Assembly: GCA_002716585.1 (NCBI GenBank)
Contig: PBBL01000003.1
Span: 1 to 64,000, forward strand
DNA: 64,000 bases
Direction: 5' to 3'
Origin: Myxococcales bacterium
GTDB lineage: Bacteria > Myxococcota_A > Bradymonadia > Bradymonadales > GCA-2716585
Numbering within the stretch: position 1 is the stretch's first letter; the number at the start of each line of letters is the position of its first letter. A program made the translations under genes and the position numbers. The notes beneath the pieces are model-generated. The model saw nothing but the letters and a program-made list of their open reading frames with translations, searched no databases and had not been told where the DNA came from. This document shows, in pieces, positions 26,603-35,943 of the stretch.

Positions 26603-27736
26603 CTACAGGTAGAAGGGGTGGTAGCGCGGTGGCCCCCAGGTGGCGCGGAGGGCGTCCTGGAAGCTCTCGTACAGCTCGAAGGCGTCGCGGTAGCGCGACA
26701 GCGGGCTGGCGAGGCGGCAGGCCTTGAGGACACCGGCGACGCGGGGCGGGAGGTCCGGGAGCCCGGGGCGGGTCGGATCGCCGCCGAGGAGGGCGACCAT
26801 GCACTGGGCGGCCATGTAGATGTCGGTGGCGGGCGTCGCCGGGTGCTTCGCGAACACCTCGGGGGGGTAGAGGTCGCGGCGCGGCGCGCTGATGGCGGTC
26901 AGGCGTGGCCCCGAGGTGGGGTCGCCGAAGTCCTCGATCGCGTAGGACCAGTCGAGCAGCACGGCGCCGTGGGTGACCGGGTGGATGAGGACGTGCTCCG
27001 GGAGGACGGCGCCGTGCACCACGCCCTGGTCGTGGCTCCAGGCGAGCACCTCCAGGACGCGGTTGAACATCCAGGCCATCGCCTCGGGCGGGACGCCGTC
27101 AGGGCGCCGCTTGAGCACCTCGGCGAGGGTGACGTGGTCCTCGATGTAGGAGAGGACGGTGACGCGGCGTCCGTCGTCGAGGCGGAAGGTCTCGATGAGG
27201 CGGGGGAGGTAGGCGCCGAACACCCGCAGCTCGCCCGGGTCAGCGGACCAGAGGCGTCGTAGCGCGCTGACCTCGTTGGCGGCGAGGTCGGCGGTGTCCG
27301 GGCTGCGCCCGACCTTGACGGCGGCGCGGCGCGTGACCCCCTGGTCGTCGTAGTGGGCGAGGTAGACGTCGGCGAGGTCGCCCGCGGCGATGACGCCCTG
27401 GACGCTGTAGGCGCGGCGGCTGGAGCGGAGGGTCGCCATGCCCGGGGCGGCCGGGGTGACGGGTGGGGTGCGCGTCTGCCCGTAGCGCCCGCCACGGATG
27501 GTCTCCTCGGCGACCTCCCACCAGCGGTTGAGGAGCTGGGTGGCCTCGGTGGCCTGCTCCTCCTGGTCGGGGTCGGTGGCGTAGCGATCGGGGTGTATCC
27601 GGGCCGCGATGGCGCGGAAGGCGCGTCGGGCGGCCTTGAGCTGAGTGTCTCGGTCGCCGCGCAGCGGGCCGAAGATCGCCTCGGGGCGAGTGGCGTTGCG
27701 CAGGCGATCGAGGTGCGACTCCAGGCTGTCGGGCAT
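26603..27736 (-). CDS. J-domain pseudokinase
   Basis: The 377-residue protein begins with a J-like domain containing HPD (FRAIAARIHPDRYATDP, about residues 41-57), the motif by which DnaJ proteins stimulate Hsp70. A protein-kinase fold follows (about 110-360). It keeps the ATP-binding Lys (AAVKVG) and the metal Asp (DWS for DFG), but the HRD catalytic loop is HGAVLPEHV, lacking the catalytic Asp and Asn. It should therefore bind clients or nucleotide rather than phosphorylate. GGAGAG precedes the ATG at 27736. Family unknown; likely links chaperone recruitment to signalling. Confidence 0.78.
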   Translation of the reverse strand: MPDSLESHLDRLRNATRPEAIFGPLRGDRDTQLKAARRAFRAIAARIHPDRYATDPDQEEQATEATQLLNRWWEVAEETIRGGRYGQTRTPPVTPAAPGMATLRSSRRAYSVQGVIAAGDLADVYLAHYDDQGVTRRAAVKVGRSPDTADLAANEVSALRRLWSADPGELRVFGAYLPRLIETFRLDDGRRVTVLSYIEDHVTLAEVLKRRPDGVPPEAMAWMFNRVLEVLAWSHDQGVVHGAVLPEHVLIHPVTHGAVLLDWSYAIEDFGDPTSGPRLTAISAPRRDLYPPEVFAKHPATPATDIYMAAQCMVALLGGDPTRPGLPDLPPRVAGVLKACRLASPLSRYRDAFELYESFQDALRATWGPPRYHPFYL

Positions 27737-27797
27737 GGGCTCTCCTGGTCATACCAACTGGTGTAGAAAGGTCGTGTGATCAACTCAGTGAAAGGTA

Positions 27798-29795
27798 TCA
27801 GTTGGGTTCGGAGACCGTCAGCGTCCACACCGCGACGTGGGCGCGGGAGGAGAGCGCGGCGCGCAGCCGCAGCGCGGGGTAGAGCGCCGGGTCCACGCCG
27901 CGGAGCGCGATCGTCTGCTGCGCGATCCCCGCGGAGTTGCCCGGCACCACGTCGTCGGGGAGCGGGGCCTCGTCGGCGTCGAGGAGCTGCACCAGCGCGC
28001 TGCCGTCGTCGCTGCCCTCCCACACGAGCGACTCCCACCCGTCGCGCTCGCCGCGCGCCAGCGCGGCGAGCGCGACGGGGGGCGTCACCACGACGCCGGA
28101 GCTGTAGGTGTTGTAGGTCAGGGTGGGCGCGAAGTCGTTGCAGCCGAAGGTGCCGCTGCACGTGTCGACCGAGGTGTCGGGGCTCGGCTGGATGAGGTAG
28201 ATGAGGCGCCCGTTGTCGTTGATCCACTGGGCGACGTTGATGAGCGGCACGTCGTTGGTGCGGTCGCTGCATGACGCGCCCGGCTCGATGGTCGCGACGC
28301 GCGTCTCCACCACGTTGTCGCGCCCGAGGTGCACGAAGTAGGCGAAGTTGCGTTGCGGGTTGAAGCGCACGTAGTCCCCGCAGCTGACGATCGACAGCCG
28401 CCCCGACTCACCGGGGTAGGCCGGGGGCAGATCGGCCTCCTCCCAGATGCCGTCGCCGTCGTAGGCGTGCTGGGCGCTGCCGACGCGGGTGACCTCGGTC
28501 GGTCGCGTCTCCATCACCTCGCGGCCGTCGCGCTCGATGACGTGGACGTTCTCCAGGGTGTTGGTGAGGAACTCCGCCTCGGCGTCCTGACGCCAACGGG
28601 CGGGGGTGCTCGGGTCCACGCAGACGTCGCTCACCCCGATGTCGCACCGCCCCGAGGCGCAGTCGCGGTCAGCCAGACACCGAAGATCGAGCGGGCAGGG
28701 CTCACAGATGTCGCCGCCGCAGTCCAGGTCGGTCTCGGCTCCGTTCACGCGCTCGTCGGAGCAGGACGGCGCGCGGCACACCATGGCGTCGCACACACCG
28801 CTCAGGCAGTCGTCGTCCTCCAGACACGCGGCGTCGTTCGGACACGCGAGGCAGTCCGGCCCACCGCAGTCCTCGCCGGTCTCGTCGCCGTTGGTGGTGA
28901 GGTCCTCGCAGGTGGGAGCCTGGCAGCGCTCTCCCTCGCACACGCCGCTCAGGCAGTCGTCGCCTCCGACGCACGTGCCGTTGGTCGGGCACCGTGGGCA
29001 GTCGGGGCCGCCGCAGTCGATCCAGGTCTCGTCGCCGTTGCGCTGTCCGTCCTCACACGTCGGCGCGGGGGGGACGCAGGCGCCCTCCTCGCACAACCCG
29101 GAGGCGCAGTCGGGGCCCTCCACGCACGTTTGCCCGTCCGGGCAGGCGGGGCAGTCGGGGCCTCCGCAGTCCACGCCGGTCTCGTTGGCGTTACGCGTGC
29201 GGTCGGCGCAGGTCGGCGCGCGGCACTCTCGCCGCACGCACACCTCGGAGACACAGTCGACGTCCTCCTCGCACCCCTGACCCGCCTCACACGGCAGGCA
29301 GGCTGGGCCACCGCAGTCCACGCCGGTCTCATCGCCGTCTCGCGATCCGTTCACGGCGCACACGGGCGGCCTCGTGTCCTCCGGGGCGGTGTCCTCGGGG
29401 GTGGTGTCGGGCTCCTCCGTGTCGGGGGCGACGTCGGTGGGCGGCGCGTCGTCTGCGGTGTCGTCGGAGGCGTCGGCGGACGTGTCGGTGGTGACGTCGG
29501 TGAGGTCGGTGTCCTCGGGGGTGTCGGGTGAGGTGTCGGCGGGTGAGGTGTCGCTCGGGGGGACGTCGATGGGTTCGGCGGTGTCCTGCGGTGCGGGGCG
29601 GGTGTCGGCGGCGGCGATCTCGGTGTCATCGCCGCTTGTCCCCGACGCGTCGAGGAGCGCGCTGCCCGTGTCGTCATCGCGCGTGGGCTCCGACTCGCCG
29701 GTCTCGGCGGCGCAGCCCACGAGCAGCGCCGCGCTCAACACCGCGAGGCGAAGCGCGCGTGACCGCCGCAGGTTCTCTGGCACAAGCATCCACAT
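27798..29795 (-). CDS. Lipoprotein with five Cys-rich repeats
   Basis: The 665-residue product has a lipobox ending LVG-C (about residue 28), then an Asp/Thr/Pro linker (about 35-140). Five tandem units of about 47 residues follow, each with the plan C-x(8-10)-NGDETGxDCGG-x-x-C-x-x-C plus two more C-x5-C pairs (about 142-385). The C-terminal 270 residues form a beta-rich domain (EFLTNTLENVHVIE, HAYDGDGIWEEADLP). The repeat type is common in myxobacterial exported proteins and probably forms disulfide-stabilised modules. Its function is unknown. Confidence 0.8.
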   Translation of the reverse strand: MWMLVPENLRRSRALRLAVLSAALLVGCAAETGESEPTRDDDTGSALLDASGTSGDDTEIAAADTRPAPQDTAEPIDVPPSDTSPADTSPDTPEDTDLTDVTTDTSADASDDTADDAPPTDVAPDTEEPDTTPEDTAPEDTRPPVCAVNGSRDGDETGVDCGGPACLPCEAGQGCEEDVDCVSEVCVRRECRAPTCADRTRNANETGVDCGGPDCPACPDGQTCVEGPDCASGLCEEGACVPPAPTCEDGQRNGDETWIDCGGPDCPRCPTNGTCVGGDDCLSGVCEGERCQAPTCEDLTTNGDETGEDCGGPDCLACPNDAACLEDDDCLSGVCDAMVCRAPSCSDERVNGAETDLDCGGDICEPCPLDLRCLADRDCASGRCDIGVSDVCVDPSTPARWRQDAEAEFLTNTLENVHVIERDGREVMETRPTEVTRVGSAQHAYDGDGIWEEADLPPAYPGESGRLSIVSCGDYVRFNPQRNFAYFVHLGRDNVVETRVATIEPGASCSDRTNDVPLINVAQWINDNGRLIYLIQPSPDTSVDTCSGTFGCNDFAPTLTYNTYSSGVVVTPPVALAALARGERDGWESLVWEGSDDGSALVQLLDADEAPLPDDVVPGNSAGIAQQTIALRGVDPALYPALRLRAALSSRAHVAVWTLTVSEPN

Positions 29796-29842
29796 GAGGC
29801 GTCCTGTCCGATCAAGGTCCAGGCGTCATGTTAGACACGCAG

Positions 29843-29869
29843 CGCCCCTCGCCGCAAGGGCGAGGGGCG
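29843..29869 (-). terminator. Terminator hairpin after MBL hydrolase gene
   Basis: An 11 bp perfect stem CGCCCCTCGCC / GGCGAGGGGCG with a 5-nt loop lies about 35 bp past the stop of the minus-strand hydrolase gene and just before the next start. Such a stem is strong; the missing U tract leaves the mode of termination open. Confidence 0.6.
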
Positions 29870-29904
29870 GGTTTCGTGGTGGGGCGGGTTGGGGCGGCGG
29901 GTGC

Positions 29905-30816
<912 letters not shown>

Positions 30817-30984
30817 GCTGCATCTCTCGGTTGAGGCCCGTGGGGCCTGGTAGGCGCTGCTGCGCTCGCTGGTGAGGACTAGAGCACAGCCTGTGCCAAC
30901 TTGAGAGGCGCGGTCACAGCGCGTCGCGTCGGTGTGGGGAGGGGAGAGTGGTTCGATTTTGTTTCAAGCGCGTCGCGTTGTGTT

Positions 30985-32070
30985 TCAAAATACGTCGGCG
31001 AACTCCGGGGCGACCCAGTCGTCGAGGCGCTGGCCGCTGTCGCGCAGCGTCCACGCGCCAGCCTGGCGGAGGTGCTCGCGCGCTGAGGCGGAGACGAAGT
31101 TGCGGGAGATGGTGAGGGTCTCCAGCCGGGTGTGCGCGGCGGCGGCGATGAGGGCGCGGGCGCCGCGGTCGGTGAGGGTGCCGCCGGAGAGGTCGAGGTG
31201 GCGGAGGCGACCGAACAGCGGCGAGGCGGTCAGCTCGATGACGAGCGGGTCGCTGAGCCAGGTGTTGCACAGGGCGAGGTGTTGGAGCGCGGGCGTGGCC
31301 TTGCCGGAGAGGAGGGGGGCGAACAGCTCCAGCTCGTCCTGGTCGATGTCGTCGGCGAACTCATCGAAGCCGCCGCCGCCGCCCATGTCGGTGAGCCAGA
31401 GGTCGAGCCGCTCCAGGCTGGGGAGGTGGGAGCGGCTGAGGTCGAGCATCACCTCGTAGGCCTCCTCCAGCGTCTCGACCCGGAGCGTCTTGAGCCGCGC
31501 GTGGCGCAGCACGCCGAGGAGCGAGACGCGCGAGCAGACGTGCAGCTCTTCGAGGTCGGGGAAGGAGCGCAGCAGCGCGCCGACGCCCTGGACGTACGAT
31601 TGTGGTGGGCCGGTGCGGGTCAGCGCGTCCCCGACGTACAGGCTGCGGAGCCCGGTGAAGCGAGGAGCCAGCCTGCACAGCTCCAGCGTGATCTGGCTGT
31701 CGTAGAGCGTCGGTCCGTAGGGGTCGCCGTGCCAATCGCACAGGAGCAGGTGTTTGAGGTGCTGGGCGTCGCGCTCCTCGGCCAACGCGCGGAGCTTGTC
31801 GCGGATCGCCTCGTCCTCGAAGGGGCCATCCGGGCTGTAGGCGCGGAGCAGGTCGGCCTCATCGAGGCTGATCAGGACCGCGAGGTGATCGGCGGCCCGC
31901 TGACCGACCAGGCCAAGGCCGAGCACGGGGTCGTAGACCTCGATGAAGCGCCCCTTGTGGAGCAGCGGCTCCTCAGGGCGCGCCGAGGAGGCCTCCAGGT
32001 TGGCCTGCACCCACTCGGTGAGGCCGCGGATCGGGTTGGTCAGCTCATGGGGGGTGTTGGCGCTGCTCAT
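30985..32070 (-). CDS. Leucine-rich-repeat protein, STM4015-like
   Basis: The 361-residue cytoplasmic protein has an N-terminal module (KGRFIEVYDPVLGLGLVG) and several LRR units such as FPDLEELHVCSRVSLLGVL, LPSLERLDLWLTDMGGGGG, TPALQHLALCNTWLSDPLVI and RLRHLDLSGGTLTDRGARAL. The ATG at 32070, 6 bp after AGGAG, is used rather than the GTG two codons upstream. The layout fits STM4015-type LRR proteins of unknown role. An adaptor or protein-recognition role is inferred from the LRRs. Confidence 0.72.
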   Translation of the reverse strand: MSSANTPHELTNPIRGLTEWVQANLEASSARPEEPLLHKGRFIEVYDPVLGLGLVGQRAADHLAVLISLDEADLLRAYSPDGPFEDEAIRDKLRALAEERDAQHLKHLLLCDWHGDPYGPTLYDSQITLELCRLAPRFTGLRSLYVGDALTRTGPPQSYVQGVGALLRSFPDLEELHVCSRVSLLGVLRHARLKTLRVETLEEAYEVMLDLSRSHLPSLERLDLWLTDMGGGGGFDEFADDIDQDELELFAPLLSGKATPALQHLALCNTWLSDPLVIELTASPLFGRLRHLDLSGGTLTDRGARALIAAAAHTRLETLTISRNFVSASAREHLRQAGAWTLRDSGQRLDDWVAPEFADVF

Positions 32071-32291
32071 GGACACTCCTGCTCAAGCTCAAGCGCTGAA
32101 CTCAAGTCCACACTACACCGGTGTTCATGTGTTGGCAACGGGTTTTTTCTCCCCGGCGCGGCGGAATAGCTCCGAAGGGACCTCGTAGAGGGAGTGTCCG
32201 CGCGCCATTTTTCAGGCCCGCGGGGATCCTGGGCGCGGCGTTTGGGCCTCGCCCGGGCGTTTGTTTTGAAGTCATCCAGGAGAACAAGGCC

Positions 32292-32918
32292 TTGAGCACC
32301 ACCACCGCGTCCTACAGAACCGACTCTCCGTTGTTTGCCCCAGGCGAGCGGCTGACCGCGCGCCCCCGCGCAGCGGGCCGCCTCAAGCGCATGGGGGCGT
32401 TTTCGATCGACGTCCTCGTCTACGGCGCGCTGACCTCGTTGTTCACCATCATCTTGAGCCTGTTCGGGACCACGCTGGCGTCGCTGCTGTACGCGTCGTT
32501 CCACGACTGCGCGGTCGGTCCGGGGCGCTCGCTCGGCCGCGCGGCGGTTGATCACCGGCTGATGCACACGGACGGGCATGCGGTGTCGTACGGCACGGCC
32601 ATCGCCCGCAACGCGCTGCGGTGGCTGATGTGGACCACGGTGCTGCTGTTCGTCGTGGACCTCGTGCTGTTCTTCACGAGCGGGCGCCTGCTCGCGGACT
32701 ACATCCTCGGCACCCAGGTGAGCGAGGATCCGGCCCACGCTCGCCGCGGGCTGGAGTCCGAGCGCGCCGCGGTCGCCAGCGCCCCTGTGTTCGACGCCGA
32801 GCTCGCCGCCGCCGAGCGTGAGATCTCCTTTGAGCGCAGCGACTACTCGGAGCGTGAGCTGGAGCAGTTCGAGCGCAAGCTCGCCCGCGAGCCCGTCCAC
32901 GAGACCGTGAACCGCTGA
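32292..32918 (+). CDS. RDD-family membrane protein
   Basis: The 208-residue product is read from a TTG at 32292 with AGGAG about 9 bp upstream; a longer frame from 32121 lacks an RBS and starts with an odd charged segment. Residues about 30-145 form the RDD domain, with RLKRMGAFSIDVLVYGALTS and helices at about 45-66 and 110-132. The Arg-Asp-Asp pattern is only partly conserved. A C-terminal acidic/helical tail of about 65 residues is unusual. The role of RDD proteins is mostly transport or Na+/H+ exchange, unproven here. Confidence 0.65.
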   Translation: MSTTTASYRTDSPLFAPGERLTARPRAAGRLKRMGAFSIDVLVYGALTSLFTIILSLFGTTLASLLYASFHDCAVGPGRSLGRAAVDHRLMHTDGHAVSYGTAIARNALRWLMWTTVLLFVVDLVLFFTSGRLLADYILGTQVSEDPAHARRGLESERAAVASAPVFDAELAAAEREISFERSDYSERELEQFERKLAREPVHETVNR

Positions 32919-32943
32919 CACCCATCCACCCCCCGGGCCCGCC

Positions 32944-33873
32944 ATGACGGACGCCCACCCCTCCACGCTCGCCGTCGCGGCGAGCGTCCCCGACACACTC
33001 AAGCGCTGCCTCGCGGAGATCCACGGCGCGGACGCCTCCGCGCGGTGGCTCACCGCCCTCCCGAAGCGGCTGGAGGCGCTGTCGCGGGCGCACGGGCTGA
33101 TCATCGAGCCGGTGCGCCACCGCCTCTCCTACAACCTCGTGTTGCCGGTGACGTACAGGGGGCGGCGCGCCGTGCTCAAGATGAGCGTCCCCAACCCGGA
33201 GCTGGAGCGCGAGGTGTGCGCCGTGCGCGCCTGCCAGGGGCGAGCCATGGTGCGCTGCCTGGAGGCGAGCCCCGACGAGGGGTGGGCGCTGCTGGAGGCG
33301 CTGGAGCCGGGGACCACCCTCCACGACGAGCCCGAGGCGCTCGCGATCACCGCCGCGATCATCCACGAGCTGCACCAGAGCGCGCCGCCTGCGTCACTGC
33401 CACACCTGGCGCGGTGGGCGGGCGGGTTCGAGCGGCTGCGCGCGGCGTTTGGCGGCGGGACCGGGCCGTTCGCGGCCGATCTGGTGCGGCGCGCCGAGGC
33501 GATCTTCGCCGCCCGGGCGCGCCCGGCTCCGGGCGACGTGCTCCTGCACGGCGACCTCCACCACGGGAACATCCTCCGCGACGGCCACGGGTGGCGAGCG
33601 ATCGACCCCAAGGGGCTGCGGGGGCCGCGCGGCTTTGAGCCGACGGCGTTCATGCGCAACGCCCTCGACCCGGAGATGACCGACGCGCGGCTGCGCGACG
33701 TGCTGGCCAGCCGGGTGGAGGGCTTCGCCAGGCACCTGGGGGTGGAGCGCGCCGAGCTGGTGGAGTGGGGGATCGCCCAGGCCGTCCTCTCGGCGATCTG
33801 GATGTGGGAGGATCACGGCGAGGGGTGGGCGCCGGAGCTGTGGATCGCGCGGGCGTTTGAGGGGCTGCGCTGA
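32944..33873 (+). CDS. Aminoglycoside/hydroxyurea-type antibiotic kinase (APH(6)-like)
   Basis: The 309-residue protein has the aminoglycoside phosphotransferase core: a phosphate-anchoring Lys (RRAVLKMSVPN), the Brenner motif LLHGDLHHGNILRDG and metal motif AIDPKGLRGPRGFE. These fit APH(6) streptomycin kinases and hydroxyurea phosphotransferases (PF04655). It is probably an ATP-dependent kinase of an aminoglycoside or related small molecule. The gene follows the RDD gene by 25 bp. No mobile element is near, so a chromosomal origin is likely. Confidence 0.82.
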   Translation: MTDAHPSTLAVAASVPDTLKRCLAEIHGADASARWLTALPKRLEALSRAHGLIIEPVRHRLSYNLVLPVTYRGRRAVLKMSVPNPELEREVCAVRACQGRAMVRCLEASPDEGWALLEALEPGTTLHDEPEALAITAAIIHELHQSAPPASLPHLARWAGGFERLRAAFGGGTGPFAADLVRRAEAIFAARARPAPGDVLLHGDLHHGNILRDGHGWRAIDPKGLRGPRGFEPTAFMRNALDPEMTDARLRDVLASRVEGFARHLGVERAELVEWGIAQAVLSAIWMWEDHGEGWAPELWIARAFEGLR

Positions 33874-33880
33874 GGCGGGG

Positions 33881-34513
33881 TCAGGGCAGGAGCCCGCGGA
33901 CGATGAGCCAGGCATCGTCCCCATCGGCGCGGCGCTCGGCCTCGATCTGAGCCCAGCTCGCCTTGTGGTACAGCTCCGGGTGTCCCTGCGGGGTGAGCGC
34001 GAGCCGGTCGAGGTAGAGGATCCCCTCCAGGTGATCCCACTCGTGAAGGAAGACCCGGGCGTTGCGCCCGTCCAACGTCTGCTCCACCTCGTCGCCGTGG
34101 TGGTCGAACCCCTTGACCCGGATGCGCGCGGGGCGGAGCACCCGGCCCGTGTAGTGGGGGATGCTCAGGCACCCCTCCATCCCGCCCAGCTCCTCCTCAT
34201 GGAGCGCCTCCCAGGTGGGGTTGATCCAGACCTGAAGCGGGGAGGGCGAGCAGCGGACGTAGCGCCCCTCGATCCCCTCGGGGAGGTGGGTGATGAAGAC
34301 GCGCCGCGCCACGCCGACCTGGGGCGCCGCCAGCCCCACGCCGCGGCTCTCCCGGAGCGTGTGCGCCATGTTCTGGAGGAACACCGCCAGCTCCAGCGTC
34401 CCCAGCGCCTCCTCCGGGACGGGCGCGGCGCGCTCGCGCAGCACCGGCTCCCCGATGTTGACCACCTCATACCCTGTGGGGTTGGCCCCACTCCAGATCG
34501 CGTTCAGGTCCAT
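33881..34513 (-). CDS. def: Peptide deformylase
   Basis: A 210-residue zinc/iron hydrolase removes the formyl group from new proteins. All three motifs are intact: GVGLAAPQ, EGCLS and HEWDH. The long upstream frame to 35053 is an artefact; the ATG at 34513 gives the family's usual start (VVNIGEPVLRERAAPV at residue 18 on). It lacks fmt next to it. The start is divergent from the CblC-like gene, with an inverted-repeat region between. Confidence 0.93.
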   Translation of the reverse strand: MDLNAIWSGANPTGYEVVNIGEPVLRERAAPVPEEALGTLELAVFLQNMAHTLRESRGVGLAAPQVGVARRVFITHLPEGIEGRYVRCSPSPLQVWINPTWEALHEEELGGMEGCLSIPHYTGRVLRPARIRVKGFDHHGDEVEQTLDGRNARVFLHEWDHLEGILYLDRLALTPQGHPELYHKASWAQIEAERRADGDDAWLIVRGLLP

Positions 34514-34568
34514 CGCCCCCTGGCTCCGCCGTTGTGCTCGACCCGCAGGCCGTGGTTCATGCATCATG

Positions 34569-34609
34569 TGTTCGACAGCGCGCGGCGACTCGCCGCACAC
34601 CGTCGAACA
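34569..34609. promoter_or_regulatory. Nested inverted repeat between divergent def and CblC-like genes
   Basis: An outer pair TGTTCGAC/GTCGAACA (34569-34576, 34602-34609) encloses an inner perfect hairpin GCGGCGA-C-TCGCCGC (34582-34596). The site lies 34 bp upstream of the CblC-like start and 56 bp upstream of def. It may be an operator for both genes or an RNA hairpin in a leader. It does not match a cobalamin riboswitch. Confidence 0.4.
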
Positions 34610-34642
34610 TAGCACAACCTCGACCTCACGACGCGCGGTACG

Positions 34643-35383
34643 ATGAACACCCCCACCTGGACCCACCTCCTCGACGCGCTGCGCCCGCTGACGGCGCGCC
34701 GCGGCCTCGATCTGGTGCAGCCGCTCACCGCAGGCGCCTACAACGCCGCCGTCCCCGAGCGGTTCGCCGTCCCCGAGCTGGGGCGCGCCGAGACGCTCGT
34801 GCTCCTCGTCGGCAACAGCCGCGCCCTCTGGGAGCCGCTCCTCGACGCGCTGGCGCGCGATCCGGCGCTGCGGCGCGACCCCAACCCCGTCGACCGCTAC
34901 GTCCGTGAGGCGCTGCTGGAGGCGCTGGGTGAGCTGGAGGGGCTGCCGCGGTGGGAGGTGCGGTGGGCGCACGGCGCCACGATCTTCGCGGCGCAGCGCA
35001 TGGCCGAGATCTCGGGCCTGGCGGCGCGCTCGGCGAGCTTTCTCAGCGTTCACCCGGAGTTCGGTCCCTGGATCGGCCTGCGGGCGGCGATCTCCGTGGA
35101 TCTGCCCGGGCCGGAGCGGTTGCCTGAGGCGTCACCTTGCCAACACTGCGCCGAGCGCTGCGGGCCGCTGTTCGAGCAGGTGATGGATCGGTCGCGGCGG
35201 GTGGACTTCGCCGCGGTGCGCGAGGGGTGGCGGGCGTGGCTCGCGGTGCGCGACGCCTGCCCGATCGGGCGCGAGCACCGCTACAGCGCGCGCCAACTCC
35301 GCTACCACTACACCCACGATCGGGAGGTCCTGGAGGAGGCGCTGCGCAAGCGCGGGTCGGCTCAGAGCGGCCAGGGGACCTGA
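34643..35383 (+). CDS. CblC/MMACHC-like cobalamin-processing protein with CxxCxxxC
   Basis: The 246-residue protein aligns by eye with MMACHC/CblC: the AYNAAVPERF segment (32-41), NPVDRYV (81-87) and HPEFGPWIGLRA (137-148) correspond to YNELLPPAF, DPVDQCV and HPRFGGWFAIRG of the human protein. CblC removes the upper ligand of cobalamin. Here an extra C166-x2-C169-x3-C173-G-P lies after the conserved core, which could bind a metal or a 4Fe-4S cluster. Substrate identity is an inference. Its 3' end overlaps the convergent gene by 22 bp. Confidence 0.7.
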   Translation: MNTPTWTHLLDALRPLTARRGLDLVQPLTAGAYNAAVPERFAVPELGRAETLVLLVGNSRALWEPLLDALARDPALRRDPNPVDRYVREALLEALGELEGLPRWEVRWAHGATIFAAQRMAEISGLAARSASFLSVHPEFGPWIGLRAAISVDLPGPERLPEASPCQHCAERCGPLFEQVMDRSRRVDFAAVREGWRAWLAVRDACPIGREHRYSARQLRYHYTHDREVLEEALRKRGSAQSGQGT

Positions 35384-35802
35384 GCGGCGATGCGATCGAG
35401 GCCCGAGGCGGCGTAGAGGAGGCCGACCATCCGGGCGGGGGAGGTGCCGATCGCGAGCAGGCGGGTGGCGGAGCCGAGGCCAGGGAGGTCCAGCGGGCAG
35501 GAGACGACGTCCTGCTCGGTCAGGTGGGGGGCGAGCGCCTTGAGCTGCTCGAAGATGAGCGGATCGACGTTGCACCCGGCGCGGCGGCGGTGGCTCGACC
35601 ACATGGCGGCGCTGGCGAGCACGTCGGCCAGGTCGGGGTCGCCCGCCTTGACGACGGGGTAGCCGAGGTCGTCCGCGAGCACGATCGCCTCCAGATCGAG
35701 GACGCGGGCGACCCGCTCAAGCTGGAGCTGCATCGCCTCGGGCGCGATCTGGCTGCGGGTCTGGGCGCGGCGTTCGGGGTGTGCTGTCGTGTCCAGGGCC
35801 AT
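35362..35802 (-). CDS. Small conserved-looking protein, possible Roadblock/GAF-type fold
   Basis: The 146-residue product starts at ATG 35802, 4 bp after GAGGAGG. It contains LEAIVLADDLGYPVVKAGDPD, reminiscent of Roadblock/LC7 or GAF folds (an N-terminal helix, then strand-glycine-strand). It has Cys residues in AGCNVDP and VVSCPLD. No catalytic motif is seen. It is preceded by a promoter with a 14 bp palindrome, and it lies next to a sensor histidine kinase, which may be linked. Confidence 0.6.
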   Translation of the reverse strand: MALDTTAHPERRAQTRSQIAPEAMQLQLERVARVLDLEAIVLADDLGYPVVKAGDPDLADVLASAAMWSSHRRRAGCNVDPLIFEQLKALAPHLTEQDVVSCPLDLPGLGSATRLLAIGTSPARMVGLLYAASGLDRIAAQVPWPL

Positions 35803-35875
35803 GGGGCCTCCTCGGCGTCCTGTGGGTCAGTGAGCGGGGCGCCAACTCCCCGATGTGACCACGTGTCCGTCTGTG

Positions 35876-35913
35876 TCCTACATGTAGGATACCCTGGGAG
35901 GAGGGATGCACAA
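35876..35913 (-). promoter_or_regulatory. Promoter with 14 bp palindromic operator
   Basis: On the minus strand, TTGTGC (35908-35913), 16 bp spacer and TATCCT (35886-35891) form a promoter for the gene starting at 35802. A perfect palindrome TCCTACATGTAGGA (35876-35889) overlaps the -10 box and expected start point, the position for a repressor site. Confidence 0.5.
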
Positions 35914-35943
35914 GTTCCCTGGGGTGGGAGATGTTGAGGAGGA

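Noticed and set aside
34569-34609. Possible cobalamin riboswitch before the CblC-like gene
   Set aside because: The region is too short and lacks the B12-box type core; only a simple nested hairpin is present.
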